Position numbers and translations under genes: made by a program | Notes under the pieces: model-generated | Told to the model about the DNA's origin: nothing | Database searches by the model: none | Seen by the model: the letters and a program-made list of their open reading frames with translations, nothing else | NCBI GenBank assembly: GCA_016708435.1 | Contig: JADJFV010000002.1 | Span: 248,001-312,000, forward strand | Source: Leptospiraceae bacterium | GTDB taxonomy: Bacteria > Spirochaetota > Leptospiria > Leptospirales > Leptospiraceae | Direction of reading: 5' to 3' | DNA: 64,000 nt | Part shown: positions 52,238 through 61,674 of the stretch, piece after piece | How the letters are laid out: each line of letters opens with the position of its first letter | How positions within the stretch are numbered: the first letter of the stretch is position 1

Positions 52238-54181
52238 TTGTCAGAACAAAATTCACAATTCTTTAGAGTAGTTGACTATAATCCCGCGGCGCAAAGCGTT
52301 CAAGGGATGGAGTCACGTGGGGATTTCCAATACAAGGGAATCTATCGTTTCTTTACGACTATCAGCGAGTGGACGGAAAAGTTTTTAGCCAATAAGATAC
52401 TGCCCAACGCTGAGCAGTTGACTAGGGACATTAGTATCGAAAAAGACAAAGTGGATTTTTTTATCAATGAACTTTGTTTTAAAGCTAACCCACCTATCAT
52501 AAAGAAAATTACAACTGTAGAGTTTGAATTAAGTGATATTCGAAAATCAGAAAATTTAACAACAGGACTTAGAAGAAACACTGTTTTTGCAAGACCTTCT
52601 ACGTTAGATGCTGGTTCTTCGCAGCGTTATATCAATGGCTGCAACGAAAGAAGCGTTGCTGCCATAAAACGGGCAATTGCTGAGGTGCGTAATCCTTGGC
52701 ATGGAGATAAATTTAAAGATTACGTGTTTACACGTATCAATGCAAATAAATTAAGTGATACCTATGCATCGTATGATGTTGGGAATTTATTTAATTGTCC
52801 CTACGATTCTAGCAAGCAATTGAAAGAGATAACAGTGAATACCCACTTGAAGCCTGTATTAAAAAAGTTGGTGGACGATAAAATACTTTTATTCTTTCGA
52901 AATGAAAAAGCACTTAAGTCAGCGAATAAATCCATTTTCCTTTACAATAGTAAAGATGAAATCATTGAAAGAATTGAAATTTACGTAAACTATCTCAAGA
53001 AATTTATTATTCCTTCTTTACAAAAGATTGGAGTGATAGGTGGAGTCTCTGACGAAGAATACTCAGACTTTGCCTCACTAGCTACAAAAGTTCTAACCTA
53101 TATGGATGATTCTTATGGAGACCAAAAATACATGGTCGAAGAGCTAATCATCCTAGGTGCCTTCTATGAAAATTACAGGGAAGAGATTAAGAAGAAAGAG
53201 CAAAAGGATAGAATCATAGAAGTAGTTAAGTTAGTGGAGAATGCCGGTAAGCTCGTAGACATTGCAACTATTCGATTGAATGGAGAGCCAATTCCTAAAG
53301 ATGTATTGCCGGCAATTATTGCCAATGAAAATATACTCTATTGTGAGTATGATGATGGCAGTAGTTTGTTTGAATTCTTGTTGCACAAATCCGCTGTTAA
53401 CCTCGCGGCTGATTTAGCTAAGAAAATATTTCAAAGCACAGGCAATGATACAGACATACGCATTCTTTCTCGTATGAATATACACACGAGTATTGATGAG
53501 AATATAAAAAAAGATTTCTATGCAGCGGAGATGGAAAGTCTTTTTAAATACCTGCCATTCCTGACTAGAATGTGGCGCACCCTCATGGGAAATATCTATG
53601 TTACGAAAGCTGAAGCTGAACAGATTCGTCGCCAAAAAGAAATGGAACAGAAAAAGCGAATAAACGAAGCCAAAGCAAAACAAATTGCAAAAGAAAAATC
53701 AAAGCTTGTTGAAGAGCGAATGAAACAAATTGAAGAAATTGAGCAAGGCTTACCTGCAGCCGATGCAAAAGACAGTGAGCCAGATAAAAAGCTTTCGCCA
53801 GAAGAAGAAAAACAAGTTAAAGATGTTTTACAGGCAATCGTTACTGCACTAGATATTGCTTGGGATGCGAAGCTTTATCCTGATCGAGAATATGTTATGC
53901 AGAACGTCAAAACTGGAATGTCAGAAGACCAGTTCGTGATGTTTATGAAAAAGCATTCTCAAAAGGAAATATTATCTTTCCAAATAAAATCAAAAACTAA
54001 TAAATATAAATGGCCTATCCTTGTATCGCGTCATTATCTCAAACGACATGGAAAGCGATTATTGGAAATTGCGAAACGTGAATCTGATACAGAGAGAAGG
54101 GCTCCTGCTCCTGATCAAGATAAATTTGATTTGTATACTTTTATGGAAGAGTTTTTAGAAAGAGTATTACCTAGGATATAA
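52238..54181 (+). CDS. Large unknown protein, probably spirochaete-specific
   Basis: A 647-aa cytoplasmic-looking protein starting with TTG 1 bp after asd; no ATG is near. I do not recognise a family. The N-terminal ~330 residues are mixed alpha/beta (YKGIYRFFTTISEWTEKFLA, FARPSTLDAGSSQRYINGCN, GNLFNCPYDSS). A long charged coiled coil (~470-530: QIRRQKEMEQKKRINEAKAK) divides it from a C-terminal helical domain. No signal or membrane helix. Its stop overlaps the pyk start by 1 bp (TAATG), so asd, this gene and pyk form one unit. Confidence 0.75.
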   Translation: MSEQNSQFFRVVDYNPAAQSVQGMESRGDFQYKGIYRFFTTISEWTEKFLANKILPNAEQLTRDISIEKDKVDFFINELCFKANPPIIKKITTVEFELSDIRKSENLTTGLRRNTVFARPSTLDAGSSQRYINGCNERSVAAIKRAIAEVRNPWHGDKFKDYVFTRINANKLSDTYASYDVGNLFNCPYDSSKQLKEITVNTHLKPVLKKLVDDKILLFFRNEKALKSANKSIFLYNSKDEIIERIEIYVNYLKKFIIPSLQKIGVIGGVSDEEYSDFASLATKVLTYMDDSYGDQKYMVEELIILGAFYENYREEIKKKEQKDRIIEVVKLVENAGKLVDIATIRLNGEPIPKDVLPAIIANENILYCEYDDGSSLFEFLLHKSAVNLAADLAKKIFQSTGNDTDIRILSRMNIHTSIDENIKKDFYAAEMESLFKYLPFLTRMWRTLMGNIYVTKAEAEQIRRQKEMEQKKRINEAKAKQIAKEKSKLVEERMKQIEEIEQGLPAADAKDSEPDKKLSPEEEKQVKDVLQAIVTALDIAWDAKLYPDREYVMQNVKTGMSEDQFVMFMKKHSQKEILSFQIKSKTNKYKWPILVSRHYLKRHGKRLLEIAKRESDTERRAPAPDQDKFDLYTFMEEFLERVLPRI

Positions 54182-55605
54182 TGCAGAATATCGAAAAATT
54201 TAGAAAAACCAAAATCATTTGCACATTAGGACCTGCTACTTCGGACATTAATATGATCCGAAAGCTAGCGGATGCAGGAATGAACATCGCAAGGCTTAAC
54301 ATGTCTCACGGTGATCATAAATTTCATGGCGATTTAATTCAGAAAATCAAAAAGTTAAACAAAGATTTAAAATATCCAATTGCTATCATGATTGATACGC
54401 AAGGACCTGAAATTCGCACAGGCGAAGTTCATACGGAGCTTGATTTAAAGGTTGGAGAGATATTTACATTCCATGTGATTCCAGGACAGGAATCTGAAGA
54501 AAAATCTGTATTTGTAAACTACACTGATATAATTGATGATTTAAAAATTGGCGACAAAGTCACAGTAGACAATGGATTAATCAACTTAGTCGTGCTAGAA
54601 AAAAAAGAAAAAGAATTAGTCTGTAGAGTCCTCGATGGGGGCAAACTCGGTAGCCGCAAACATATCAATCTACCGGGGATAAAGGTGAATATCCCCTCTA
54701 TTACACAGAAAGATTTAAAAGATATTTTATTTGGTCTTGAGCAAGATATTGATTTTATCGCACTTTCATTTGTTAGAAGTCACGAAGATATTTTACAACT
54801 CAGAAAAATCATCGAGGAAAACAACGCTCACGCACAAATCGTTGCGAAAATAGAAGACGCAGAAGCAGTTAAGAATTATAAAGAAATTATCGCTGTGTCA
54901 GATGGAGTTATGGTTGCCCGTGGAGATTTGGGAGTAGAGGTAGAGCTAGAAGAGCTTCCAATCATTCAACGAAAAATTATCAAAGAATGTGCTGTGCAAG
55001 GCAAACGTGTAATAGTCGCAACTCACTTACTAGAAAGTATGATCCAAAATCCATTTCCAACTCGCGCAGAAGTTACCGACGTAGCAAATGCTGTATTTGA
55101 AGAAGCGGATGCTATTATGTTATCCGGTGAAACTGCTTCTGGAAAATTTCCGGTTCGTTGTGTAGAGATGCTTCATAAGATTGCAATGCGTATTGAATCT
55201 TCCGGTGGCGGAGTGGGTTATGTATTACAAAAAAAACCTAAGAATAAAAAAGAAGAACTTGCAAAGTCGGCTGCTCTTCTCGCTGACTCTCTTAAGTGCA
55301 ATGCAGTAATCGTTATTACCCGCAGAGGAACAACTGCAAATAATATTGCTGCCTATCATCCTGAGTTTCCAATCATTCACGCATTTACAAATATGACATC
55401 TGTTCGTCGCAAGCTCTGGCTCAATCGCGGTATACTTCCTTACAGAGTAGATTTTTCGAGTGACCCCGAAAAAACAATTGCACTCGCCATTGAGACTCTC
55501 AAAAAAAATAATATGATTGGCGTTGGGCAACAGGTCGTTATCCTCTCGGATATTATTGCAGGCGAAGATCGCGTGGAAACGATTCAGGTTAGGGAAGTGA
55601 AATGA
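54181..55605 (+). CDS. pyk: Pyruvate kinase
   Basis: A 474-aa pyruvate kinase converting PEP and ADP to pyruvate and ATP. TKIICTLGPATSDINMIRKL, MNIARLNMSHGDH, MIDTQGPEIRTGEV, LPIIQRKIIKECAVQGKRVI, ATHLLESMIQNPFPTRAEVTD and IMLSGETASGKFPV are the PK signatures, with the active-site Lys/Glu motif in VAKIEDAEAV. Length is standard for bacteria. Translationally coupled to the gene before it. Confidence 0.97.
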   Translation: MQNIEKFRKTKIICTLGPATSDINMIRKLADAGMNIARLNMSHGDHKFHGDLIQKIKKLNKDLKYPIAIMIDTQGPEIRTGEVHTELDLKVGEIFTFHVIPGQESEEKSVFVNYTDIIDDLKIGDKVTVDNGLINLVVLEKKEKELVCRVLDGGKLGSRKHINLPGIKVNIPSITQKDLKDILFGLEQDIDFIALSFVRSHEDILQLRKIIEENNAHAQIVAKIEDAEAVKNYKEIIAVSDGVMVARGDLGVEVELEELPIIQRKIIKECAVQGKRVIVATHLLESMIQNPFPTRAEVTDVANAVFEEADAIMLSGETASGKFPVRCVEMLHKIAMRIESSGGGVGYVLQKKPKNKKEELAKSAALLADSLKCNAVIVITRRGTTANNIAAYHPEFPIIHAFTNMTSVRRKLWLNRGILPYRVDFSSDPEKTIALAIETLKKNNMIGVGQQVVILSDIIAGEDRVETIQVREVK

Positions 55606-55623
55606 ATTAATTGTTCGGGCGAT

Positions 55624-55677
55624 TCGTTTGCAAATGTAGGTGATGCGCATATATGCGTCACCTACATTTGCAAACGA
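55624..55677. repeat. 54-bp near-perfect palindrome after pyk
   Basis: TCGTTTGCAAATGTAGGTGA at 55624-55643 is exactly mirrored at 55658-55677; the centre holds CGCATATATGCG with a 2-nt bulge. It begins 18 nt after the pyk stop. No U-tract follows it directly. Confidence 0.95.
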
Positions 55678-55692
55678 CCGCGCTTTCACTCC

Positions 55693-55728
55693 GGTCATGT
55701 TTTTTCAAAAAGATAAAAAAACATGACC
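55693..55728. terminator. Hairpin with T/A run, probable terminator
   Basis: GGTCATGTTTTTT (55693-55705) pairs with AAAAAAACATGACC (55715-55728). It lies 16 nt after the previous palindrome and could terminate transcription past pyk. Confidence 0.6.
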
Positions 55729-55797
55729 CCGTTCAATCGCTATCGCTAGAAATAAACATGAATTTATATTAGGTTTTAAAAATTAGAATTAACTGCC

Positions 55798-58596
55798 GTG
55801 CTAAAAAAGATTCTTCAATTCTTTCTTGTCTTTATTCTAACATTTGGAATTTTTTCCTTTATCCAAGAAGAAGTGCTCGATTCCTCACAGAAATATTTCC
55901 CTTCTTTTCAAGAATACATTCCTGATTCTTATTATACTATAAAAAATCTATTTAAAGAAGAGCCCAAAAAAGAAGAAGTAAAAGTAAAAACAAACCTCTA
56001 TGCAGGGGATAATTATGAGTATTTGCTTTCGTTTCTACAGAAACTTTCTGAGCTAGAGAAGAATAAAAAACAAGTTGTTCGAGTTTTGCATTATGGAGAT
56101 TCAATGCTCTGGTCGGATATGATTACATCTGGTATAAAAGAAAAATTCCAAAAAGACTTCGGTGATGGAGGAAGGGGACTCGTTCCTATTACGAATCAAC
56201 CATCTAGAAAAGTTTTACTTCATAAAAACCTCACGGATGAAACTCAGTTTACATGGAAAAATTTAGACCATAGACAATTCATTAATCCACAAATTGGATT
56301 CTTAGGAGAAGCGGCTATTCCAAATTATCCAAGAGTCACGATGAAGCATGAAATGGATGGAACAAAGGTCGGATGGACAAAAGCTGAGCTTTTCTATCGT
56401 AGTTCGCAGGCAGGAAGTCCACTCACTGTAAAAGCAAACTATCAAACTATAAAAGATAAAGTTTTACAACCACTCGACGAAACTAGAATAACACAAACAA
56501 ACGCGGATATCTGCAATCGGGTTCATTTTAAATTAGAAGATTCTTCTCTTCTTCAATTAGAAATCAGCCCTATTTCTCCTTCGCAAACTGTATTTGATGC
56601 CATTAACTTTGAAACAGATTCCGGGCTTGCGTATTCGACTGTTTCCAGACAGGGCATAGAAGTAGGAGACTTACTTTTAATTGAAGAAAAAAGTCTAGCA
56701 TGCGGGTTTACTCACTATAAGCCGGACTTAGTGGTGTTTCAGTTTGGAGTAAATGAATCAGAAAATCTAGCGCGTAAGGCGTATATAACTCCTGAAAGTT
56801 ATCGTCAGAATCTAGAAGATGTAATTATTCGTTTTAAAAAAATATTGCCGGAGGCTAATCTACTCTTACTCTCTCCGATTGAAAGAATTTCTAGAAATGA
56901 AAAAGGCGAAATGCGAACAATGCCGGAAATTCTCTTGATACGAGATACCCAAAAAGAAGTAGCCGAGAAATACAAGATTGCATTTTTTGATAGCTTTACG
57001 GCTCTCGGCGGCGCTGGGCAGAATGATATTTTATCTGAGAATGGATTTATGCAACCGGATAAGACGCATTTGACGCGAAAAGGCGGAGAGTTCTTTGCAG
57101 AAGTGTTTTACTCTGATTTCTTTACGCATTATAAAAAGTTCAATGGAGTAGTAGAAGAGACTCGTAGGCTAGACTTAGAAAAATTAAAAAAAGAAAAAAA
57201 CAAAGAAGTCAATTTTGTATCTAAGGCTTATTTTTATTTCTTTTTATTTGTTTGGATTACATCTGCCTTTCTAACACGTTACCCGGAATGGAAAATTGGT
57301 TTTCTTGCCATTGTGTCTTTTTATTTTTATGCAACATGGAATTTTTACGCGCTCGGCATTATTTTAATTTCTACAATCATTGATTACTTTTGTGGATTGC
57401 AGATTTATAAAAAGCAGCAGTCGGGGAGCAGAGGAACATTTTACTTGGTCTTGTCGCTTACTTCCAATTTATCTATCTTGTTCTTTTTTAAATACTATGA
57501 TTTTGCCATTAGCCTCTTCAATGGAATTTTGGTCAATGGAAGTCCAATTCAAATACCACTTTTGCATTTAATTCTTCCTGTTGGAATTTCCTTTTATACT
57601 TTTCAAACTCTCTCTTACACAATTGACATTTGGCGAAAAAAATTAATTCCAGAAACAAGGCTCGTTCGTTTTGCTGAGTATGTTGCTTTTTTTCCGCAGT
57701 TAGTTGCAGGTCCGATTGTGCGGGCAACAGAGTTTTTACCCGGTCTCAAAAGCAGAGGAGAGCATTTTAAATTAAAGTATATCAATTTTTCAAGTGGAGT
57801 ATTTCAAATTCTTGTTGGTGTGATAAAGAAGATTCTAGCAGATCGTATGGCTTTTGGAATTGTCGATGGAGTTTACGCAAATCCTGATATGTATAGCTCT
57901 CTTGAAATACTCGCAGGTCTTTATGCTTACGGAGTGCAAATCTATTTTGATTTCTCCGGTTACTCCGATATAGCCATTGGATCTGCAAAGATATTGGGCT
58001 ATCACTTGACTCTCAATTTTAATCGACCATATACATCTTATTCCATTACGGATTTTTGGAGACGATGGCATATTTCTCTTGGAAGTTGGTTCAGGGATTA
58101 TCTCTATATACCGCTAGGTGGAAATAAAAATGCAGTCTATCGAAATTTACTATTCACATTTATTCTCTGCGGTATCTGGCATGGAGCGGGAATTCCTTTT
58201 TTTATCTGGGGAATTTATCATGGTGCCCTATTGGTCATTGAACGAGTTACAGGCATTCATAAAAAAGAAAATCTTTTTCTACGTGCGGTTACTTTGCATT
58301 TAGTGCTATTCGGTTGGATTATATTTAGAAGTGATAGCTGGCTTACCTTTAGCCGCATTTTGCAAAATCTTTCCGGACTCAGTTATCATACGAATAATTT
58401 AGAGACTTGGATTGTTTGCTTTTTGGTTTTGTATTATTTGTATGAATTATTCCATGCAAAGCTAATCGGATACTTGCGACTAGTCTGGTATAAGTCGCCT
58501 GTCGTTATACAGGGATTTTTTGCTTGTCTTTCTATTTTATTTGCTTACTACTTACATCGTGCGGAAGTGAAGCCGTTTATTTATTTCCAGTTTTAA
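55798..58596 (+). CDS. SGNH hydrolase-MBOAT acyltransferase fusion protein
   Basis: A 932-aa fusion starting with GTG. An N-terminal membrane anchor (LKKILQFFLVFILTFGIFSF) leads to an SGNH/GDSL domain (~65-455): VLHYGDSMLWSDMITSGI (GDS nucleophile), DLVVFQFGVNESEN (block III Asn) and PDKTHLTRKGGEFFAE (D-x-x-H). From ~475 to 932 it is an AlgI-type MBOAT: ILPVGISFYTFQTLSYTID, FFPQLVAGPIVRATEFLP, DFWRRWHISLGSWFRDYLYI and CGIWHGAGIPFFIWGIYHGA with the catalytic His. The fusion ties together functions that are separate genes at 46790 and 48572. The acceptor polymer is unknown. Confidence 0.9.
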   Translation: MLKKILQFFLVFILTFGIFSFIQEEVLDSSQKYFPSFQEYIPDSYYTIKNLFKEEPKKEEVKVKTNLYAGDNYEYLLSFLQKLSELEKNKKQVVRVLHYGDSMLWSDMITSGIKEKFQKDFGDGGRGLVPITNQPSRKVLLHKNLTDETQFTWKNLDHRQFINPQIGFLGEAAIPNYPRVTMKHEMDGTKVGWTKAELFYRSSQAGSPLTVKANYQTIKDKVLQPLDETRITQTNADICNRVHFKLEDSSLLQLEISPISPSQTVFDAINFETDSGLAYSTVSRQGIEVGDLLLIEEKSLACGFTHYKPDLVVFQFGVNESENLARKAYITPESYRQNLEDVIIRFKKILPEANLLLLSPIERISRNEKGEMRTMPEILLIRDTQKEVAEKYKIAFFDSFTALGGAGQNDILSENGFMQPDKTHLTRKGGEFFAEVFYSDFFTHYKKFNGVVEETRRLDLEKLKKEKNKEVNFVSKAYFYFFLFVWITSAFLTRYPEWKIGFLAIVSFYFYATWNFYALGIILISTIIDYFCGLQIYKKQQSGSRGTFYLVLSLTSNLSILFFFKYYDFAISLFNGILVNGSPIQIPLLHLILPVGISFYTFQTLSYTIDIWRKKLIPETRLVRFAEYVAFFPQLVAGPIVRATEFLPGLKSRGEHFKLKYINFSSGVFQILVGVIKKILADRMAFGIVDGVYANPDMYSSLEILAGLYAYGVQIYFDFSGYSDIAIGSAKILGYHLTLNFNRPYTSYSITDFWRRWHISLGSWFRDYLYIPLGGNKNAVYRNLLFTFILCGIWHGAGIPFFIWGIYHGALLVIERVTGIHKKENLFLRAVTLHLVLFGWIIFRSDSWLTFSRILQNLSGLSYHTNNLETWIVCFLVLYYLYELFHAKLIGYLRLVWYKSPVVIQGFFACLSILFAYYLHRAEVKPFIYFQF

Positions 58597-58649
58597 ACTC
58601 CGATGTTTTCTAGTTGACAACTCGCTGCTTTTCAGCAAACACTCAGGAT

Positions 58650-59284
58650 ATGAAATTATTTTATTACATTGCTCCGCTTATTCTTTTACTATTCATTGGT
58701 TATTCTTTTTTTAATGATTTTACAAAGACAAAAAACAATTCTCGTGAAAATGAAATGGGTAGTATTAGTGAATCAACAAATTCGAATACCACTAAAAAGA
58801 AAGGCAGAGCGAACGCAAAATCTTTGTTTGATGAAGATGCAAAATTTCTAGAATTTCCTGATCTTGGATTAGAAGAGTTAGACGCAGATGCCATTACTCC
58901 AGCCGAAAAGGAAAGACGAAAAAACTCATTATCGAAAAATCTAAGAAACTTGCCAATCTATTTCCGCATAATTCCGTTATACCGCGAGAGTTATCTGCCG
59001 AAGAAGCAAAGAAACTAGCCGAGACAAATCAAAAGATGGCAAATATACAAAATCAATTCTTACAAAATGAGAAAGTTCCCAAAGAAGATAGACTTTTCTA
59101 TTATAAAGAAAGATTAAAGACATCGAAAGACAGACTAGAGATTTTTCGTTACGCTCTAGGGTTAGAAAATGCAGGTGTATTCGATGAAACTAAATTGGAG
59201 GGATTCTTAAAAGAGCGATATGAGGTATTTGTAGAAAACGAAAAAGCCTATACAGATGAAATTGCAAAAGTAGAGAAAGAGTAA
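58650..59284 (+). CDS. Frame-interrupted unknown membrane-anchored protein
   Basis: From ATG 58650 the zero frame reads a signal anchor (MKLFYYIAPLILLLFIGYSF) and a charged region up to ITPAEKERRKN, then drifts and stops at 59018. The -1 frame continues coherently: LIIEKSKKLANLFPHNSVIP, AEEAKKLAETNQKMANIQNQ, and on to AKVEKE with a stop at 59282-59284. The two parts make one ~211-aa helical protein. The break falls on CGA AAA AAC, where A-AAA-AAC is a canonical -1 slippery heptamer (58919-58925) and also an A6 homopolymer. Function unknown. Confidence 0.7.
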
Positions 59285-59330
59285 TTGAAAAAAATTCTTG
59301 TAAACAATAACGATTGTGAATGATGGAAGT

Positions 59331-61658
59331 ATGAAACAATCTATTTTGATTACGCAATGCCTCCAAAACGATTTCACAAAACTAATTGGGAAGTTTGACG
59401 GAATTCCAAATTTGCTACACGTTGGCTTTGAAGAAGCACGTCGTCTTCTGAGCGAAAAAGTAGAAGAGGGACCAATCACAACAGTAATGGATTGGGCGTA
59501 TCACACTCCTGTGGAAAATCTCAACATCATACATATTCGAGATTGGCATAATCCCGATGATCCGCTACAGAAAGATCACTTGACTCAATTTGGAAATCAT
59601 TGCATTCAAAATACAGAAGGCGCAGAGTTTGTTTTCGCAAAATCAATATTACCCAATAGAACTCATCATATAGTAAATGCATCTGGACTAAATGATTTTG
59701 TAAATACGAATTTAGACGAATTACTCGCGCCTTATAAATCAGAGCCTGTGAAGGTAGGGCTAATGGGAGTTTGGACGGAAGCAAAGATAACTTTCCTAGC
59801 TTATGATTTAAAAACGCGCTACCCTAATTTTGAAATAGCGGTATGCTCTGCATTATGCGCTAGCTCTTCTAGAACTATGCATTTTATTTCACTCGATCAA
59901 CTAACGTCTATTTTGGGAGTGAAAGTATTTTCTTCTGTGGGAGATTTTACAAATTTTTTAACAGGAACTTTGCCAAAGATAGAGCACAAAATTCAAGACA
60001 AGAAAGCAATTCAGTTAAAATTCTCTGATCCGAATTATGCTATATCCGATGTTGATACTCAGATTTTACTTTATTTGTATAGAGATGCAAAGGAAGTAGA
60101 ATTTCTTTGTTTGGATGGAGGATTTTCAGGAAACGTAGTTTTAAAAGCGCGGGCAATGGATAAGTTTGGACATTATCAGGTGCCAACAGTCATTAAAATA
60201 GGCAAACGCGAATTAATCGGTAAAGAAAGATCTTCCTTTGAAAAAATCCAAGAAGTTCTAGGAAATAACGCTCCCAATATCGTAGACTTTGCGGAGCTAG
60301 AAGACCGAGGAGCGATTAAGTATCGTTATGCGGCAATGCTTGACAATGGTGTAAAGACTTTTCAAAAATACTACGGTGTAGTAGATGATATGGAAAAGAT
60401 CAAACACAAATTGGAGATAATCTTTAGAAAGCAACTCGGTAGACTCTATGATGCATCTACAAATGAAAAAATAAATTTACTCGAATATTATGAATATTCA
60501 AATAAATACGCATCTTCCATTCGTAAAAAAGTAGAATCCATTATAGGCGCCCCGGCAAATGGGCATACTCTCAATCTACATGGATTTGCATTCCCGAATG
60601 TGTGCAATTTTTATGAGCGCGAACTTTCTGGACTCAAAGAAAACATTACTCCATATCATTATGTTTCTTATTTGCACGGTGACTTGAATGGAGCAAATAT
60701 CATTATAGACGCACAGGAAAATGTTTGGTTAATTGATTTCTTTCATACACACAAAGGTCATATTCTAAAAGACTTAATCAAACTAGAAAATGATATTCTC
60801 TATATTTTCATGACGATTAACTCTCTCGATGAGTTTAAAGAAGCTGTGCAGCTAATAGACATTTTGCTTGATGTTCAAAATCTAGGTGAGCCACTTGATC
60901 TTTCACTCAAGAATAATTATAAATTTCCGCAAATTGCAAAGGCGTTTGAGACAATCGCCATTATGCGCTCCTATTATCCTGATTTGATTCATACCGACAG
61001 AGACCCATATCAATTATTTGTTGGACTCATGCGTTATTCTATGCATACGCTTTCCTTCGATGAATCAAATGATTGGCAAAAGAAATTAGCCTTGTATGCA
61101 GGAGCTACTTGCTCTGCAAAGATAAAGAATACTTTACAAACCACAAATGATCTTCGTGTGGATTTTATTGAAAATCCTACTGACAAAGGAGAGGGTAAGA
61201 TGGGTTTGACGATACTCCCCGGTCGTAAAGATAGAGCGAGAAGTATTACCGTAGACGTTAAAGCAATCAAGTCCAATGAAATAAATGCAGTTATATCTTT
61301 AATCACAGAATTGGAATACGAAGAGTTTGGAGTGCAAAGACTTAAGTCAGCATACGCGGATGCCGGATTTGCTACTTGTTATTTCTCGATTATAGATCAG
61401 GGGATACCGGATTATGCCACAATGGATAAAAATTTAAACTGGATGCATGAAATCCTGTCTAAGAAACAGAATGTATTGATTCATTGTGTTGGAGGACTTG
61501 GACGGTCTGGAACAGTTGCGGCATGTTATTTAATTAAATACTATGGACTTAGCGCCAAAGACGCAGTAGCCCGTGTGCGAAAGTATCGCTCACTGCGAGC
61601 TGTTGAGTCAATTGAGCAGGAAAGATTTATTGAAGAGTTTGCGAAAAGGAAATTTTAA
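59331..61658 (+). CDS. Pseudo-isochorismatase/kinase/tyrosine-phosphatase fusion
   Basis: About 775 aa from ATG 59331 (GTG at 59316 is an alternative; numbering here is from the GTG). Residues ~6-225 have the isochorismatase-like fold (ITQCLQNDF, IIHIRDWHNPDDP, FGNHC), but the usual catalytic Asp two residues before Q17 is Cys and the nucleophile of GVxTxxC is Lys157, so it is probably inactive. Residues ~240-600 resemble an APH-type kinase of the TCAD9 kind: GGFSGNVVLKAR, VIKIGK, HGDLNGANIIID and WLIDFFHTHKGH. Residues ~625-780 are a CDKN3/dual-specificity phosphatase: IIDQGIPD and HCVGGLGRSG with Cys724 and Arg730. MoxR follows after 16 bp. Confidence 0.8.
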   Translation: MKQSILITQCLQNDFTKLIGKFDGIPNLLHVGFEEARRLLSEKVEEGPITTVMDWAYHTPVENLNIIHIRDWHNPDDPLQKDHLTQFGNHCIQNTEGAEFVFAKSILPNRTHHIVNASGLNDFVNTNLDELLAPYKSEPVKVGLMGVWTEAKITFLAYDLKTRYPNFEIAVCSALCASSSRTMHFISLDQLTSILGVKVFSSVGDFTNFLTGTLPKIEHKIQDKKAIQLKFSDPNYAISDVDTQILLYLYRDAKEVEFLCLDGGFSGNVVLKARAMDKFGHYQVPTVIKIGKRELIGKERSSFEKIQEVLGNNAPNIVDFAELEDRGAIKYRYAAMLDNGVKTFQKYYGVVDDMEKIKHKLEIIFRKQLGRLYDASTNEKINLLEYYEYSNKYASSIRKKVESIIGAPANGHTLNLHGFAFPNVCNFYERELSGLKENITPYHYVSYLHGDLNGANIIIDAQENVWLIDFFHTHKGHILKDLIKLENDILYIFMTINSLDEFKEAVQLIDILLDVQNLGEPLDLSLKNNYKFPQIAKAFETIAIMRSYYPDLIHTDRDPYQLFVGLMRYSMHTLSFDESNDWQKKLALYAGATCSAKIKNTLQTTNDLRVDFIENPTDKGEGKMGLTILPGRKDRARSITVDVKAIKSNEINAVISLITELEYEEFGVQRLKSAYADAGFATCYFSIIDQGIPDYATMDKNLNWMHEILSKKQNVLIHCVGGLGRSGTVAACYLIKYYGLSAKDAVARVRKYRSLRAVESIEQERFIEEFAKRKF

Positions 61659-61674
61659 CAGGAATATATAGAGA

